DNA of 64,000 bases from Odontesthes bonariensis (taxonomy: Eukaryota > Chordata > Actinopteri > Atheriniformes > Atherinopsidae): the NCBI RefSeq assembly GCF_027942865.1, contig NC_134506.1, positions 16,266,436 through 16,330,435 on the forward strand, read 5' to 3'. Made by a program: the position numbers and the translations under genes. Numbering within the stretch: the first letter of the stretch is position 1; the number at the start of each line of letters is the position of its first letter. Below the pieces are notes generated by a model, which was not told where the DNA came from, searched no databases, and was given only the letters and a program-made list of their open reading frames with translations. Positions 36,559 through 51,400 of this stretch are shown here, in pieces.

Positions 36559-37213
36559 CTCCACTGAACCCTGACACTTGAAAAACCTACTCTGTTGTAA
36601 CAGGGCAATAGGACATAGTTGAGGGGGGGAAAGCAACTACTGAGTTGCGGGTTCATAGTCCATCTCTTTTGGTGAATAGAACAACTTTTGAAGATAACCA
36701 GCAAATATGTCTGAAGGCTTTGGAAAGCCAGAAATGTTTATACGGAGAATGAGACTGGACGGCTGCTCGAACACGACGAAGAGGCCGTGTTACCTTTTAA
36801 TTAGCTAAAGATCAACTCAGCCTTTTGGCAGAGGGGAGGAAAAACATCTATTTAGAGTTAATTTGATTAAGAAAGTAATGGATGTATTTTGGTCACCAGA
36901 TTAACTGTTTGTAAATTTGGCTTAAAATGCCCATTGGTTTGGTTCCTGAAGAAAAGAAAAGATTTTGTTTTTAATGTTATGTCATGGAATCTCCTTTAAA
37001 ATGTTCCTTAATACATTTTGTAGAATAAGTTGCATTTGTTAAGTTCTTCTTGTTAACTTTTGAAGTATTGAAAAAATCTGGACAGTAAGAACATGGGTAA
37101 CTGCACAGGGCCAGAATGAATGTCGGTTGCCCAAAAGGAGACAGTGAATACCTTCAGTGTTATGTAACAAAGGTGAAATATAACAGGGCAACAATTTCAA
37201 TAAATAGGTTAAA

Positions 37214-37219
37214 AATAAA
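37214..37219 (+). promoter_or_regulatory. poly(A) signal of ercc3
   Basis: AATAAA about 655 bp after the ercc3 stop codon, within AT-rich 3' sequence. Confidence 0.5.
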
Positions 37220-37566
37220 GACAACACAAAGACTCTTGTTGCTGTTGGGAAATAGTCAAGACTGACCACACCTCATTTAAACTTATGGCCTTTTGGCCTG
37301 AGGAAGAATGTGCAGCACTATGCACAACAATTCAACATCCTTTGAGAATGTAAGAAGGGAAAATGCTTGCATAAAAGCCAGGAATAGGGGGTGGGGGTCC
37401 ACTTCCTCTCCGTGTTGATGGACAACAAGAAAATCGAGATCCTTGTGCAAGCCCCAAAAGTGGGGAGGGAGAAATAAGCACTGGGAACTCCACCCACTTT
37501 TTCGGGAAGCAATCAACTTTGAGCAGCGGCAACGGCCCAGGGTAGAGGCGTGTTCAAGGTAGTGAC

Positions 37567-37988
37567 GTGGTTGAACTGCCACTCAACCCATGGATTGTAC
37601 ACGGAAGCGCTTCATTCAATATCAACATGGAGCAGCGTCAAGCTTTTGACACTGCTGTAGATGCTGTAATGAAAGTGTTCGACGAGAGATTCTCGTTAAA
37701 AATCGAGCAAAGAACAGCCCTTGAATCATTTCTTGACAGGAAAGACGTTTTCGCCTTGCTCCCTACTGGCTTTGGTAAGAGTTTAATCTACCAGCCCCGC
37801 TGGTAGCTAAATCATACGTCAGAGGAAAGAGTGGTGTGATTGGCTTAAGCTTAGGCACAGCCTTTTCTGGCCACAACCAGTAGCAACCCGAGGGAGGCGG
37901 GTTGACCAGGCCATTTCGAATCGTATTCGTTATGGTCTTGGTCAGACCAGAATCTCGAAGAGATTTGAAAGTCTATGTTAATCAGGCT
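37567..37988 (+). pseudogene. RecQ-like helicase fragment at a transposon end
   Basis: A frame starting at the ATG at 37627 encodes RecQ-type helicase N-terminus: SLKIEQRTALESFL, then KDVFALLPTGFGKSLIYQ with an intact Walker A (TGFGKS). It meets a stop just after YQ, but one base of frame shift lets the homology run on as PLVAKSYVRGKSGVIG. The next 100 bp turn into a sequence whose end (CAGACCA, ATCTC, GAGATT, then AGGCTA at 37988) resembles the terminus of the element at 44920-45904. The simplest view is a deleted copy of a DNA transposon that encodes, or captured, a RecQ-like helicase. It is not a cellular RecQ gene, because all downstream motifs are absent. Confidence 0.6.
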
Positions 37989-38077
37989 AATAAGCACCTC
38001 TGCCCGGCCACCCTATGCAGCATGTTTCCCTGTGAATGGCCTCATCTGTGACCCGTGGGAGTAATCACCTAAATTAA

Positions 38078-38497
38078 AGCTGTAGTCGGCAGGTTTTCAA
38101 AATTGCGAGTCTAAAGTTGGAAAATTCGAACTGATACAACTTTCAGGTCCCTCCCCCAACCTCTAACAAGCTCCGAATCGCCCCCCAAACCCCTCCCCCT
38201 CTGTGGACGAGGTTGTGCACGTGAGTTCACACCAGTGTGAGCGCACACAAGCTGGGGCAGACTCACGCTCAGCTGCGTGTGCACAAGCTGTGATTGACAG
38301 GTAGGATTCCTCCACCCTAACTTGATTGGTTAAAAACAGCCGGGAGCGCTCGGTTTTTGCAAGCATGATTACAGGCTTCAGAGGGAGCTACAGATTTCGT
38401 TATTTTTCCTAAACAGCCTATTTAATATTCTACTTCCAGAATCCCATGACAGTTCAAGCTAATATATATGACTAAAAAAAAGTTGCCGACCGCAGCT
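38078..38497. mobile_element. TTAA-flanked MITE, copy 3
   Basis: A 420-bp element has TTAA at 38074-38077 and 38498-38501, and inverted ends AGCTGTAGTCGGCA and TGCCGACCGCAGCT. It has no ORF and lies between ercc3 and cyp27c1. Confidence 0.8.
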
Positions 38498-38501
38498 TTA
38501 A

Positions 38502-39455
38502 AGGTTTGGAAAAAAAAGTGAAGAGCATCGAGGGGGGTTGGAATGCACGTGTCTGTTAATTAACTACAGAGAGGATGGGCCATCTGTCTGCTGGTTTCTA
38601 TCCTGTGATGCATGGTATGGGAATCATGGAAGATAGCCTGCGCTAATGTTTTAGCTCTGTTGACAGTGGCAACAGGTTTGAGTCGTAAAACTCTTTACAT
38701 CCACAGCTTAAAGGGGTGGAGAAGATCGTCATCTTTAAGTTCAGCTTGAGTTCATGTATATACTTTGTGAGATGGATACTAATATTTTGCTTTAGCTGAG
38801 CTGCCAAACATACCACTCGTCTTTTGCTGGTGTTTAATTACACGTCAGGCGGGAGGAAAAATGTTAGACCTGCAAATCTCACGCCTTTGTGAGCTTCTGC
38901 AGTCCACCCGCACAGACTGTATACAGACTGTCAGTATTTCTTAAAATATAACTTTACAACATGAACTCTTACATACGCTCAATGGTTTGTGAACGCTCCT
39001 CGTACTTACATGAGCTGTGGGTGGGTTTTTCCCTCCTGCACTCTTTTCAACAAGTAAGTCGACCTCATTTGACGTTTGTCACCAAGTTTATTTCCTTCAG
39101 GGGGTGGACAGTGCGCGTGCACTTACGGTGCTTGGTTGATTGAAGTGATGTAACTGGGTTTTCGCACGTTGTACTGCGCCCACTTTTGCAATGAAAACAT
39201 GGACCAAACAGTTTTTGGGGAAACGCCCACACCCGAATAAAGCAGTCATCCCTCCCTTCCTTTCAAGCGAACATCCAATCCTCATCCACTGAGGTTGTAC
39301 AAGCCACTATTTAAAAAGGGTCTTCAATACAGGACTGTCTGCGTTTACACGTGCCAGTAAGATGCATTTGTAGATGTGATCGTTGCGCTTCCGGACTTTA
39401 CGGGACATTTAATTACATACCTTCCTTGCTCACGGAGACACCGAAAAGCATCCCA
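38502..39455. other. Upstream region of cyp27c1
   Basis: No upstream exon was found. A TATTTAAAAAG motif at 39309-39319 could serve as a TATA box about 140 bp before the start codon; this is tentative. An in-frame reading continues upstream of the ATG at 39456 but contains no other ATG. Confidence 0.35.
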
Positions 39456-42400
39456 ATGATGGCTATCGTGAACCATTTTACAAAAACATGCTGGAAGAAG
39501 TTTCAAGCTGACCGGTGGGATAACAAGCTGTTCTACGTTTTACGCGCCTTACACAAGTCAGCGGCCAGTGAGGCTTTGGAGATCCCCGCAACCGGAGAGG
39601 AGAGAGTTTCGGACAGAATGATCACACCGGCCGATGTCGGTGAGAAAATGAGAATCAAGACCCTGAAGGAGATGCCAGGGCCCAGCACCCTTTCCAACTT
39701 GATCCAGTTCTTTTTTAGAGACGGCTTTAGCAGAATCCACGAAATTCAGGTAACAGTTTGTCCCCCCTTTTTCCTGCAGCTGATGAATAAAACACTTTCG
39801 GTATTTCCGGTCTCACACTATTACAAAACCTATGAAAGGAAGCATAAAGTTGACCATGGGTCGAGCCCCTGATGCGCTTTTACGCAACAGTCTGTGCCAT
39901 TTTGCGTAAAGATGGCAAACCTGGCTCATTCTTAAAACACTTGGGCTCTTTGCCATTGTTGGGAACTCGAGGAGATTACCTCAAGTGCAACAAAGCGTGA
40001 TTAGCCACAGTGGGGCGTTTGAGGACACATGTCAAAGTGCCAATTTACAAGGCCTTGGTTGACCGTTAAGAAAATCATTCTTGCATGTATGCTTTACATT
40101 TAAAAAATAATTGTTTGCACTGAAAAGTCAACACGGGTATTATTCATCCTTGCACCTAGAACTTCATTTAAACATTTGGCAATTTTTGGCAACACTTTGG
40201 TGTTGAGTTTTGATTTCATCATAAAATTTCTGAATTTTACATTGATTTGATACTTGCTTAAATAAATCGGTCTTTGAAAAGTTCTCGCTGAAGATGAGAT
40301 CAAAAATAAATCTTCTTTCTGGATATAGGGATGTCTTTAAACAACATCACTCCGTGTGAAAAACACAGTGTTCTTTTTCAGGCTTTATTGCATTTGGGAA
40401 AATACATTTCCCCTATATAAAGTGACTTTTAGTGACAGCAATCGCATAAACTTTTTTTTGGGATGGCATTTGTCACTATTATTTTATAGATGGACCACAG
40501 GAAGATGTATGGAAAAATCTTCAAGTCTCGTTTTGGGCCCCAGCTGGTTGTGTCTATAGCCGATCGTGACCTTGTGGCTGAGGTGCTCCGGGCCGAAGGT
40601 GTGGCACCCCAGAGGGCTAACATGGAGTCCTGGAAAGAGTACAGAGATATGAGAGGTCATGCCACTGGTCTCATTTCAGCGTGAGTCCCTCTAACCCTTT
40701 AATCTTTAAATCCGGATAACCTGAAATAATACCTTGATTAGAGTAATTGGTATTATCACCTAGCGTCTGGGTTTGGATTTGGGCCACACAATGCTCCGTG
40801 TCAGAGCAAATTTAGTCCAAATTTTTGCCCAGATATACAACAATTAAAACAATTTAGCAGCTGTGTTTTAATATTTTTTAACATTATCAACTCAAACCTT
40901 CTTCATAAAACTAGTTTGTTTCCTCAATATATCTGTGAACGACAATACAGAAGACTGCCAAAAAGTTATTTTTGTCACTTGTTTTTCAGTGAAGGAGAGG
41001 ATTGGCTGAAGATGCGTAGTGTACTCAGACAACTTGTCATGCGTCCCCGTGATGTAGCTGTCTTCTCTGATGATGTCAACAAAGTAGTAGATGACTTGAT
41101 CGAAAGGGTCAATAGCCTGCGTGCCCAGCAGTCAGATGGAGCCACTGTGCTTAACGTGAATGACGTCTTCTTCAAATATGCTATGGAAGGTTAGTAAAGA
41201 TCTTTAGAGGTTTGTTCTGAAGGTGTTGTATTTGCATGAAGTCAAAGAGACCAGTGAGACAATCTGAGCAGAAGAGACAAAGAAAAGAGAGAAAACATGC
41301 CACGTTCTTCTCTCATTTCTCTCCAATTTAGAATGCCAAAGTGTCCATGGTGTGGAAGTTTACTAACAACTAATGTATAATATGTGAAGTCCGAGCATTT
41401 AATTAAAAAAATTTAACAAAAAGTGTAAATGTAAATAAATTACAAATGAGTGACGAGTAAGGAATCCTTACTTCAGCTTTCCACTTTCAATCCTTGTTCA
41501 TCTTTGTTCTCACAGGTGTGGCTGCTATTTTGTACGAGTGTAGACTAGGATGTTTGGAGAACAATATTCCTGAAGAAACCCAAGATTACATCTCTGCCCT
41601 GAACCTCATGTTCAGCTCCTTTAAAATGACCATGTATGCCGGAGCGATCCCTAAATGGCTCCGTCCCATCATTCCCAAACCCTGGGAGGAGTTCTGTTAT
41701 TCCTGGGATGGCCTCTTCAAATTCAGTAAGTGGTTTACAGCTTCTAATCCTTTTTCATTAAGTCCAGGCATTAATTATTTGCACTGTGATATATTTGTTA
41801 ACCCCAGTGAACTAGTACATAAAGTCCTCTCACATTGAAAGGGCATTACAACAATTGAATTATTTTTTTTTCAATAGGCAGATTGAAAAAAGAATACCAA
41901 GTTAAATGGTCTACACTTGCATTATCTAGCACCTTTTAACCTTATCTAGGCTCCACAAAGAGCTTTACAATGTATCTCATTCACTAATTCACACAAACGC
42001 TTGCAAGCCTCGCTTCTTATTGTACTATATATGCAGAGCTTTTTATTTAATTTTTTTCCCTTGAATCACATACCAGTGAGCATAGTGGGATAATAGTTGG
42101 TGTTCAAATTCATGTCAAGTCGTACTATACTTGTACAATTTGTGTCCTTTATAATTTTCCTGTTCTTTCTGAGTTACCTGACGGATTTTAAACAACATTG
42201 AAACCTTTGAAAGATAGATAATTTTGCATTATCCAAAAGTGCTGTTTTTTTTCCTTAAAAAATTCAACAAAAACAAACAAACCATAAAGTTTTAATCTGG
42301 CAAAGTACTTGCAGTACCCCCCCCCACCCCCACCCTTTTTTTTTTCTTTTTAAAGGAAAGGAATGTTGATTTGCATATAAATATCCACTGCTCTAACATG

Positions 42401-45400
42401 GGATTGTGGGAGTATGAGGTCCCTTTCTTGCATAACATGGGCTCTATTTTCTTTCTTTTTTTACTCCCCCTTCCCTCCCCTACTTCATTCTCAACTCTTC
42501 TTTTTTTTTTTTTTACCTTATCCTACCTCCTGTGTATCCGTCTAATTCCAGGCATCATTCACGTTGATAAGAGGTTCACAGAGATAAAGGCTGAGCTGCA
42601 ACGGGGAGAGGAGGTGAAGGGGGGGCTGCTCACACACATGCTCATTACGAAGGAGATGAGCCTGGAGGAAATCTACGCCAACGTAACAGAGATGCTCTTG
42701 GCCGGCGTTGACACGGTGTGTGTATGCGGACGTATTGCTGCAGAGAGGGAATTTGAAGTGCGGGGAGTTAGTCATTTTTGCTGTTTCCGGAGATGAATTG
42801 GAGGGCCTCACACGTGTGTGTTTGAGGTGCTGTTTACACATACCCAGGTATTTTGATAAACGAAGACCTTTCCCTTCGTTTGTGCCTTTCGTTTATACAC
42901 AAACGGAGTTTTTTCCTCTGAAAACAAAGCTAAAAAAAACTCCGGCTAAAGTGGAGATTTATTTATTTATTTTTTTAAAAACTCCGTTAAGCGTTTGTGT
43001 GTAAACTGGTTGAAAGAGACGAAAACGGATTTTTGGGAATGGAATGAGGAGTTCTCGTCCTAGTACAGAGCCCCGCCCCTATCCGCCATGTTGGCTGGAT
43101 GCTAGCGTGAAAACGCCATTCTCTCCGTCCGTTGTTTATCTGGCAAGCATGGAGGTACTAGCAGCATTTCTGTTGTTGAGAGCTATACTCGCTTGTGTGA
43201 TTTTGAAAATTACAGTCATACAATGTAATGAACAACAAAGACATTTTTCACGGCTTTAGCAGTTTTATAGTCCAGCGCAACGTGTAAAAGTAGCTCAGTC
43301 AGGCTTGGCGTAATTTAACAGCTCTTGATAGCGTATTTATGCGGATCAATGTAGACGTGTTTTTTTTTTTAAAAACGGGGCTGTGTGCACCTAGTTTTTT
43401 TTGCAAACGAAGGTTAGAAAATATGCGTTTATCAAAATACCCGGGTATGTGTAAACAGCACCTGAGTCAGTCAGTTTAGTTTCAGGGGTTGGGTTTCTGG
43501 CGCCACATCTGTGCCTGTGCAGCTGTGCCAGCGTCAGGTCAGAGCACTGAATTGGGAGGTTACACAGTATCCCACTGACAAACTTGTTCTCACTCTGATT
43601 AAGTTTCTTGTCATTTGTCTGTCAGATCTACACAGGGGGCCCTTTGTCCTCTTTTTTTCCACTATGCCAGACATCTGTGTTGTGTGTTCATATATTTCCA
43701 CTGTAGAACTTAATAAGAAACATAATTGTACTTGCTAGTAATTAAAGCTGTTGGTTTAATTAAGGTCGCAGGTTTGATGTCGGTGATGAACCACAGTTTT
43801 TGTGAATCTGTTGACTTTTATTTATTTTTTGCAAATGAAATCATATAGAAATCGTGGAGGGGGGGGGGGGGTACCAGAGTGTATGCATGTGCACATGTTC
43901 ATAGTTGCTGCCTAATTTTTTGGGGTTACTGTCAGATTAATGAGAATTAGGGGGGTAGAGTGTTTTGTGTTAAGCTTGGGCCCACAAGATAAAAGGGTGT
44001 GTGTGTTTTTGTTGAATTGGCCACATCCTGGTGGGGGATGAGCTTAGCTATGCCATTACCTGACCCTGTGGCGCAATTGCTTTTAGTCGGCACACACAAG
44101 AGCTGTCAGGACACGTTACCCACAGCCAGAGTTATAGCACAGTCAGGGCAAAGGTGAGATGATGGGAGGGAGTGGACAAGGGGCTGGTTGTGAGGAATGA
44201 GCTGGGAATTGACTTAGGATACGGCTACACGAAAACGAAACGAGGGTTTTTTTGAAAACGGGTACGAAAACGATTTCGACCCCACAGGGGGACTTCTCTG
44301 TCCACATGACAACGCGACGCTTGCTGAAAACGATGCAGTACACACGAAACACCTCTAGGTGCGCTGTAAGCCACCCCCACCGGTTACACCAGAACAATAG
44401 AAGAAGCAATGCGCATGCGTGTACGCCCCTACTTCTAACAGCGCGAAGCTCACGTTGTTCCTTCAACAACGCCGCTGTAGTTAGCAGTGTCTGCAGCAGT
44501 GCTGCTATCAATGTTGTGGGGTCCATGATGATCGCTGTCTGTCCTTGTTGTGTTGTCTTCTTCTTCCGGATTTTGAATAGAAGCCGCTTTTTTTCTGGTC
44601 ACTGACGTATGTGTATACGTCACTGGCGTTAGCCATGTGACTGTGCAGACGTAAACAAATCCGTTTTCGCTGTAACAATGGAAACGAAACGACACCGTTT
44701 TCAAATCTTCCCACTCTGGAACCCGTTCTCAAAAACTATCGTTTTGGGGTAGTGGGAACGCCGGCTCCGTGTGGCCCCGACAGCCAAACGATAAGAAAAA
44801 GTATCGTTTACAGTGAAAAACGTTTTCGTGTAGCCGTAGCCTTAATAGGACTGAAGGAAAAAACTAGCTGAGTGCATGATTGGTGTTTGGGAAATTAAGA
44901 GAAGAATGGAGGGGAAAGCTAGCCTGGCTGACGCGTCCACAATCTCGATGAGATGGTGGTCTGGGAACTAGGTGTGCATTTTCTCGTATTTGAGGCGTGG
45001 TTTACGAATGCCTAGAGCCGTTTATTGGGCACTACGAATGTCTATCAAATGACGTCAGGTATTTCCCATGCTGCTTTGCGCGCGATTCATAGCCAATTGT
45101 ATCACTTATACCAGATGACGACAGAAATTCGACGAGGAAGAAGAAAAAAATGGAAAATAAAAGTAAACTTGCGCTCTAAGCTACTTAAATTGACAACAAA
45201 GTAGGCCTATATGCTATATTCTACATGAATTTTTATGTTGTAGAGTTGTGAATTTATTTTAATAATGGAGAAATTGAGCAGCCTTGCTTTGTTGTCTACA
45301 GTAGTAGCTCAACCCTCATCTTACTTTGAAGCTCCCAGCTCCCAGAAGTGACGTCGACGTAGCTTTAGCAGCAGAAAAGCTATCAGGCTTGTGTTGATGA

Positions 45401-48400
45401 TAATAATAAACTCCTGGACTATGTACAAACTTCCAAATGCATCGTTTTGTGAGTACAGACCATATTTGTACTACTGTAGAAGTTTGGTGTCATGACATGT
45501 GATTTTAGTGTGGTAATTTTGGAGATACTGCCAGGGTCCGTTAGCGCTTGTACTAAGCTATTCGGGATAACTCAGTAACTCAGCTGATGTTCAGCCAAGA
45601 TCGGAAAAACTTCGGGTGGGCTACTTGGCTGGATGTCACGGTTCAAATGACCCTAGGGTGAATCTACTCCGAAACACTTTCTAAGGCTGCATTGAACGGT
45701 AACGTTGTGTCCGCTGTCATGTTGAATTAACACTCTACAAGCTTCGGTGTAGCGCATAGACGTCGCCATCGTCTTGCTGCCGCCGCCCCCCCCCGTTCTG
45801 TGATTGGTTCCCAAACTCTGGCAAAAATAAGGGCGGTGGTTTCCAGGCTGACTTTGCAGTGAGAATGAAATCGAGCGCAAAGCAGCATGGGAATTCCCAG
45901 GCTAGGGGAAAGCTCAAGCTTTTGGGAACTGGCCTTGGGTGAGCTTTGTCTTATGTTTCTCTTCTGAGTTCGAACAACTGTGCCAGCTGGGATTGATTAG
46001 AAGCAAGTAGTCTGGGAGTCTTTAGTGTTATACACACAAGGGTAGATGCTTCAGTTGATCATTAATCTACTTGAAGACGCTGACCTTGTGCTTACCTCTT
46101 CTATCATGTTTAATAAATGCGAAAACAGGGTTGGCCTTCTGATATCTGTACATGTCATAAAATGCACTGGTGGAAAAGTGAGTGGGCCGGATGGAAAGAT
46201 AGACAAGGATGTCAGCAAAAGAAGTAGATGTGGGAAGAGGAAGTGCATGGCAGACAGCATACTCCACCAACATGGGAGAGGATGTGAAACCCATTTTCAT
46301 ATAATTTGGTCATCTGCCCACCTCATTCAAATTGAAATGTCAGTGAAACGTAAGTCACGCAAATGGAGCTGGGAAAGATGAGGAGATGGAGAAGATCAAA
46401 TGGTGTCCAATGGCAAGGGAAAATCACTGGAAGTATTACGTGAGGCAGAAAAAATCTAATGATATACCCACTTGTAAGATTTGATATTCAGTTAGGTTAT
46501 TTTTTAGTTTTCTAATTAATTTGGCAGGCGCGCGCCTTAAGGCTCGTGTATACTTCGCAGCAGTGTGTCGCAGTGAGCTTGTCGCAGACACGACGCAGTT
46601 ATTTTTGATTAATGCCTTGAAGCGCTGTCTGCGCTATGTTAATCCCACGCCACAACGCAAGAGGGACAATCACAAACAAGCTAGGATTGTGGGTGTTACG
46701 GTTACGGAGGTCATTCAACAACAATGGCGACTGGACAAATGCGCACTTTGATTGAGATGCAGCTGATCGATCTAGAAATATTGCTACTACTGGAGCTGGC
46801 AGAGAGGCGAAAGAATCGTCACGGTTAGCACGGTTAGCGTCAGCCGGTTAGCAAACCGGAAATACGCATAGTGTAGAGCGGATGTAGAGTTGACCAATCA
46901 GAGGCCTCCTTTCTCTCCTCCCTGCGGCGATGTCTGCGGTGAGTTACAATTTTGAGGAGGTGCACCAGAGTGTCTGCGTTAACTGCGACACACACGCAGA
47001 CGACCTGGTTTCCGAGTATAAATCAGGCTTTACTGTAACGCAAATAGGTGTGACACAAGTGAGTGCAATTAAACAAAGTGCAAATGGATGACAAAGGTGT
47101 GATAAAGATCAAGGGGCTGAGAGTACAGCTGGTGGTGGGAAGATGAGTATCTATTCAGCATGTGGAATAGCCTCCTGTCCCTCAAAGCCCCTCTCTCGCA
47201 CAACACAATAGAACTTCTGATATAAGCTTAGTTGAGCCATCTGACTGCTGAGCCTTTGGAGAACCTCAAGAAAAAAGTCAACATTTCAATTAGATGTTCA
47301 ATAGAAGAGCTCATAAATGTCACTAAAACAATATACTTCCAGGAAAATGTATGCAATTTCTCATTTGAATACCTCACATTGTTGTTCTAGACATCTTTCA
47401 CTTTGTCTTGGGCAAGCTATCTGTTGGCACGACATCCTCACGTACAGCAGCAAATCTATACAGAAGTCACACAGACTCTGGGGCCTGGAGCAGTCGCCAC
47501 AGCTGATGACATCACTCATCTGCCTCTTATCAGAGGGCTTGTCAAAGAGACTCTCAGGTATGTTCCTCATATATTTTCATACTATCATAGCTTGTTTTCT
47601 TTAGCTTTCAGTAGCTCTCCTTTTTTTATTTTTTATTTTTATTCACTCAGAAACAACTCTACAGTAGCATGATACACTTTAAAAATGAGTCCTTTCCTGT
47701 GTAGCAGTCACAGTGCCGTGTGGATTAAGAGTTTTTCAAACTTTGACAAAACCAACATTCCTGTGGGGGATGTTTACGTATGTGGATAAAAAAACAGATC
47801 TCCATTTTCTTTCCACAAAGGAAAAAGAGACAGAAACTGCCTAATTTACAACAACCTTCGGCCCTTTGAAAGTTTTTCGTGGAGTGGAACTCCAACAGAC
47901 GCTTGCCATAAAATTGGGATAAACTAAAATGAACAAAGGATCTTTCTGTTGGAAAAGTGGGACACCGTACTATCTTATCTTCACCATAAATCGAAGTTGA
48001 CACACCCTTTCCCACCAGAGAACCGACCAGATGGCTACACATTAACTCAGAATACTTCACTAAGACTCACCTTTGATCGAATCTTAAACTATATTAAATG
48101 TGTTTGATAACCGTATTAGAGCCTGGCTCGGGCCGGATTTTTCTGTCCGAGCCCGGCCCTCAACCGACAGAAAAGTGCTCAAATCCGACCCGAGCCCGAG
48201 ATTAATTAAAATATTTGTATCCGAGCCCGCCGGAAGCCCGAGACCAGTGACCAACGCAAAGACGGCGCACCGTAATCAGTAAATACACATTGGTGACAGC
48301 GCACCATTATCCACCATAATCCATTATAAAACATAGGCTACACATCAATGGCGGTGCACCATAACAAATGCACAAGCACTCTTCGACCAGAATAAACACC

Positions 48401-51400
48401 CATTAAACTCAATACAGAGAGAGAAAAAAAGTTGACTAATAAAACAGAAACATTCTCATTTTCCACGACTTTCAGTTCTCCAGAAGCTATTTTTCTTTTA
48501 ATGTCCTCCATAGCGCTTCCAGCCAATTGAGCTCGGCTGCACTGATCGCACGTGTTTAATGTAAAGTTGTTCGAATGTTCGATATGCGTGCGTGCGCACC
48601 GAGCATGCACAGACCACAGATGCACACAGATGCATGCTGCATGGCATGAGGCACGAATAGCCTACCAACATTTTCATTTATGCATATTCAATTATTTATG
48701 TTTATCACAAAAACTGACGTTTGCAATGAACTGAAACCAGCTGTCCTCTGGCTGTTTATAATTTTCACGATGTCTGCTTGCTTTCGAGCCCGACCCGAGT
48801 CCGACAAGACATTCTAATTTTTTGTCCGAGTCCGGCCCGGCACGTCGGGTTCCGACCGGGCCCGTCGGGCTTCGGTCGGGTTGCCATACTCTAAACCGTA
48901 TACAAGTTCTTTCAGGTTTCCAGCTAGATCACAAGACGCATCTAGAGACAATTTGTACGATTCTGGCTTAAATATTGACTGAGAAATAATCTTGTTGGGA
49001 AAAGACAAACTCGCCGATGGAACAACATTGCCCCCTAGTGGTCTGTAGTGTTGAACATTTAAATCCCCACAGACCCAGTCAACCGGACAAGATATATGCA
49101 ACAATTTAACTTTTAACGATGTCCCTTCAGTATCTATTTGGTATTTGTTTGGTATCCCCATTGTTAACACAGAAAATCAACATTGTGTGGTTCACTATTC
49201 ATATGTCACGACTTCATAGATACTCATCTGAATTTTGAGACTAATCGTCTGTATCATGTTGTGTTATTTGATGTCTTTATATTGCAAGTCTGTTATATCT
49301 TTAACCTGCATATCTTAACAAGATGTAGTGTTTTCAGAATCACCGAGACAAATGTTCTATGAGACAGAGTAAAGCCTGATTTATACTCGGAAACCAGGTC
49401 GTCTCCCAGATAGCAAAACTCTTTTGGCCCGTATCCGGCCCACATACGGCATGGAATGATGGCACTTGGGCGGTCCGCTCACGTTTGCCAGAAGTGGGCC
49501 ACAACCAAGCCATCACAATGCCAGATGTCAGCCAAAATCAGCCCAAATGAACCAGCACTCAACCGGATGTGGGCCACTGTACAAAACTCTTTTGGCCCGT
49601 ATCCGGCCCACACCTGACATGTTCATCCGGCCCACATACAGCATAGAATGATGGCACTTGGGCGGTCCGCTCACGTTTGCCAGAAGTGGGCCACAACCAA
49701 GCCATCACAATGCCAGATGTCAGCCAAAATCAGCCCAAATGAACCAGCACTCAACCGGATGTGGGCCACTGTACAAAACTCTTTTGGCCCGTATCCGGCC
49801 CACACCTGACATGTTCATCCGGCCCACATACAGCATAGAATGATGGCACTTGGGCGGTCCGCTCACGTTTGCCAGAAGTGGGCCACAACCAAGCCATCAC
49901 AATGCCAGATGTCAGCCAAAATAAACCAGCACTCAACCGGATGTGGGCCACTGTACACTTTAATTCTGGCCAGAACTGGTTTACACACTATAACCTTGAC
50001 TAACCTGCACACTTGGGGAGTCACAACCATAATAAAATGGTATGTCAAATATGAAAACACAGAATGGTCTCAATTTGTGGCTACATGCCATTATGGTAAC
50101 CCCAGATACCGTTTGAATGGTGGCATGCAGTGGGACTCATCTTGGGGTCCAAGATGAGGAAACTGAAGAAATGACCAAACACGAGAAGTGGGTGTGATTT
50201 TTATTTTATTTTAAAACATAATGGCAAAAAAAAAAAGGAAAAAGAGTTGGCGACCTACAAAAATCCAAATCCGTCTTCCGTCCCTTTAAGAAATACACAA
50301 AAGAACAAATTTAGTATATTCAGTATATGGTGGCAGTGAAGTGCAAAACACAGAACCTCATCAGGATAAACAAAAAAGGCTGAGTGAAATGATATAAAGT
50401 TATTATAATATTGTGTTGATGCCTTACAAAACTTCAAAACCTAGTCTGTTTTTAATTACAATTAATCTGAAGCTAAACCCAATATCTGCTTGCTCAACCT
50501 CATTCTGTTCAGACAATGAAAGTTGGGTAACAGGCAATGTGAACTGGAGTAAAGCGGCTTCAAACACTCAGACAAACTTCACATTTAACCTTAACATTTA
50601 AGTTACAGTAATAACTCATGTTTATGTTAAAGGTGATTTTTTTGCTTTTGATATTTTGGAAGATATTGAAATTAAACTCAGGAGCTGCATACACCCCGCA
50701 CACATGATGGCAGCTTCATCTTGATTTCTGCTGTTGACCAGCATCACATATTGCAAAATAGGTATCGTAGCCGACTTACGTGCGTGCTGTGAGGAACGCC
50801 TTCTCTCCTCCCACCATCCCGGTCTCCGGCTAGATGAAGCCACCTTTTTATGTAGGCCTCCACCTCCTGGTCAGTGGCAGTTAGTTGGTTGTTTCTGACC
50901 GTTCCTAAAAATTGAGAAAACAGTAAAGTTTTTGATAGATTACACACAATGGTGAGAAATGCATGGCATGCTATATCCTGCCCATAGCTGGGCAGCAATG
51001 ATGAATGTAGTTTGAAAACAGTTTAGCCATGCCCATGACCAGCCTATTACTAAAATTGGAGGAAAAGTGCCCTTCACCTGATGAACTGATTGATTAATCA
51101 ACAATCAATGCCATTATATTGCAACAGAATAGAATATTGTCTGCTACCACACTGATGCATAATCATCCACATATTGATAAAGCGATTATGATTAATTTCA
51201 GCACCCCTAGCAACTACTCAGAATCATGAAAGAAAAGGAAAACCCTAACCCAGTCATAAAACGCATCACAAGGAAATATAACACAATTAACACTTACCAG
51301 TAATGACATCTTTTATTTGGAGGCTGTGGAAAGCCGTTTTTCCATTTACGCCCCGCCAGTTGAGCTGCTTGGCCAGCAGTATCTCATGATTCTCCAGACC

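Noticed and set aside
49466-49843. Two identical 61-codon frames in a row, looking like a duplicated small gene
   Set aside because: They are consecutive units of a 192-bp tandem repeat inside a transposon, with no start context or splice sites.
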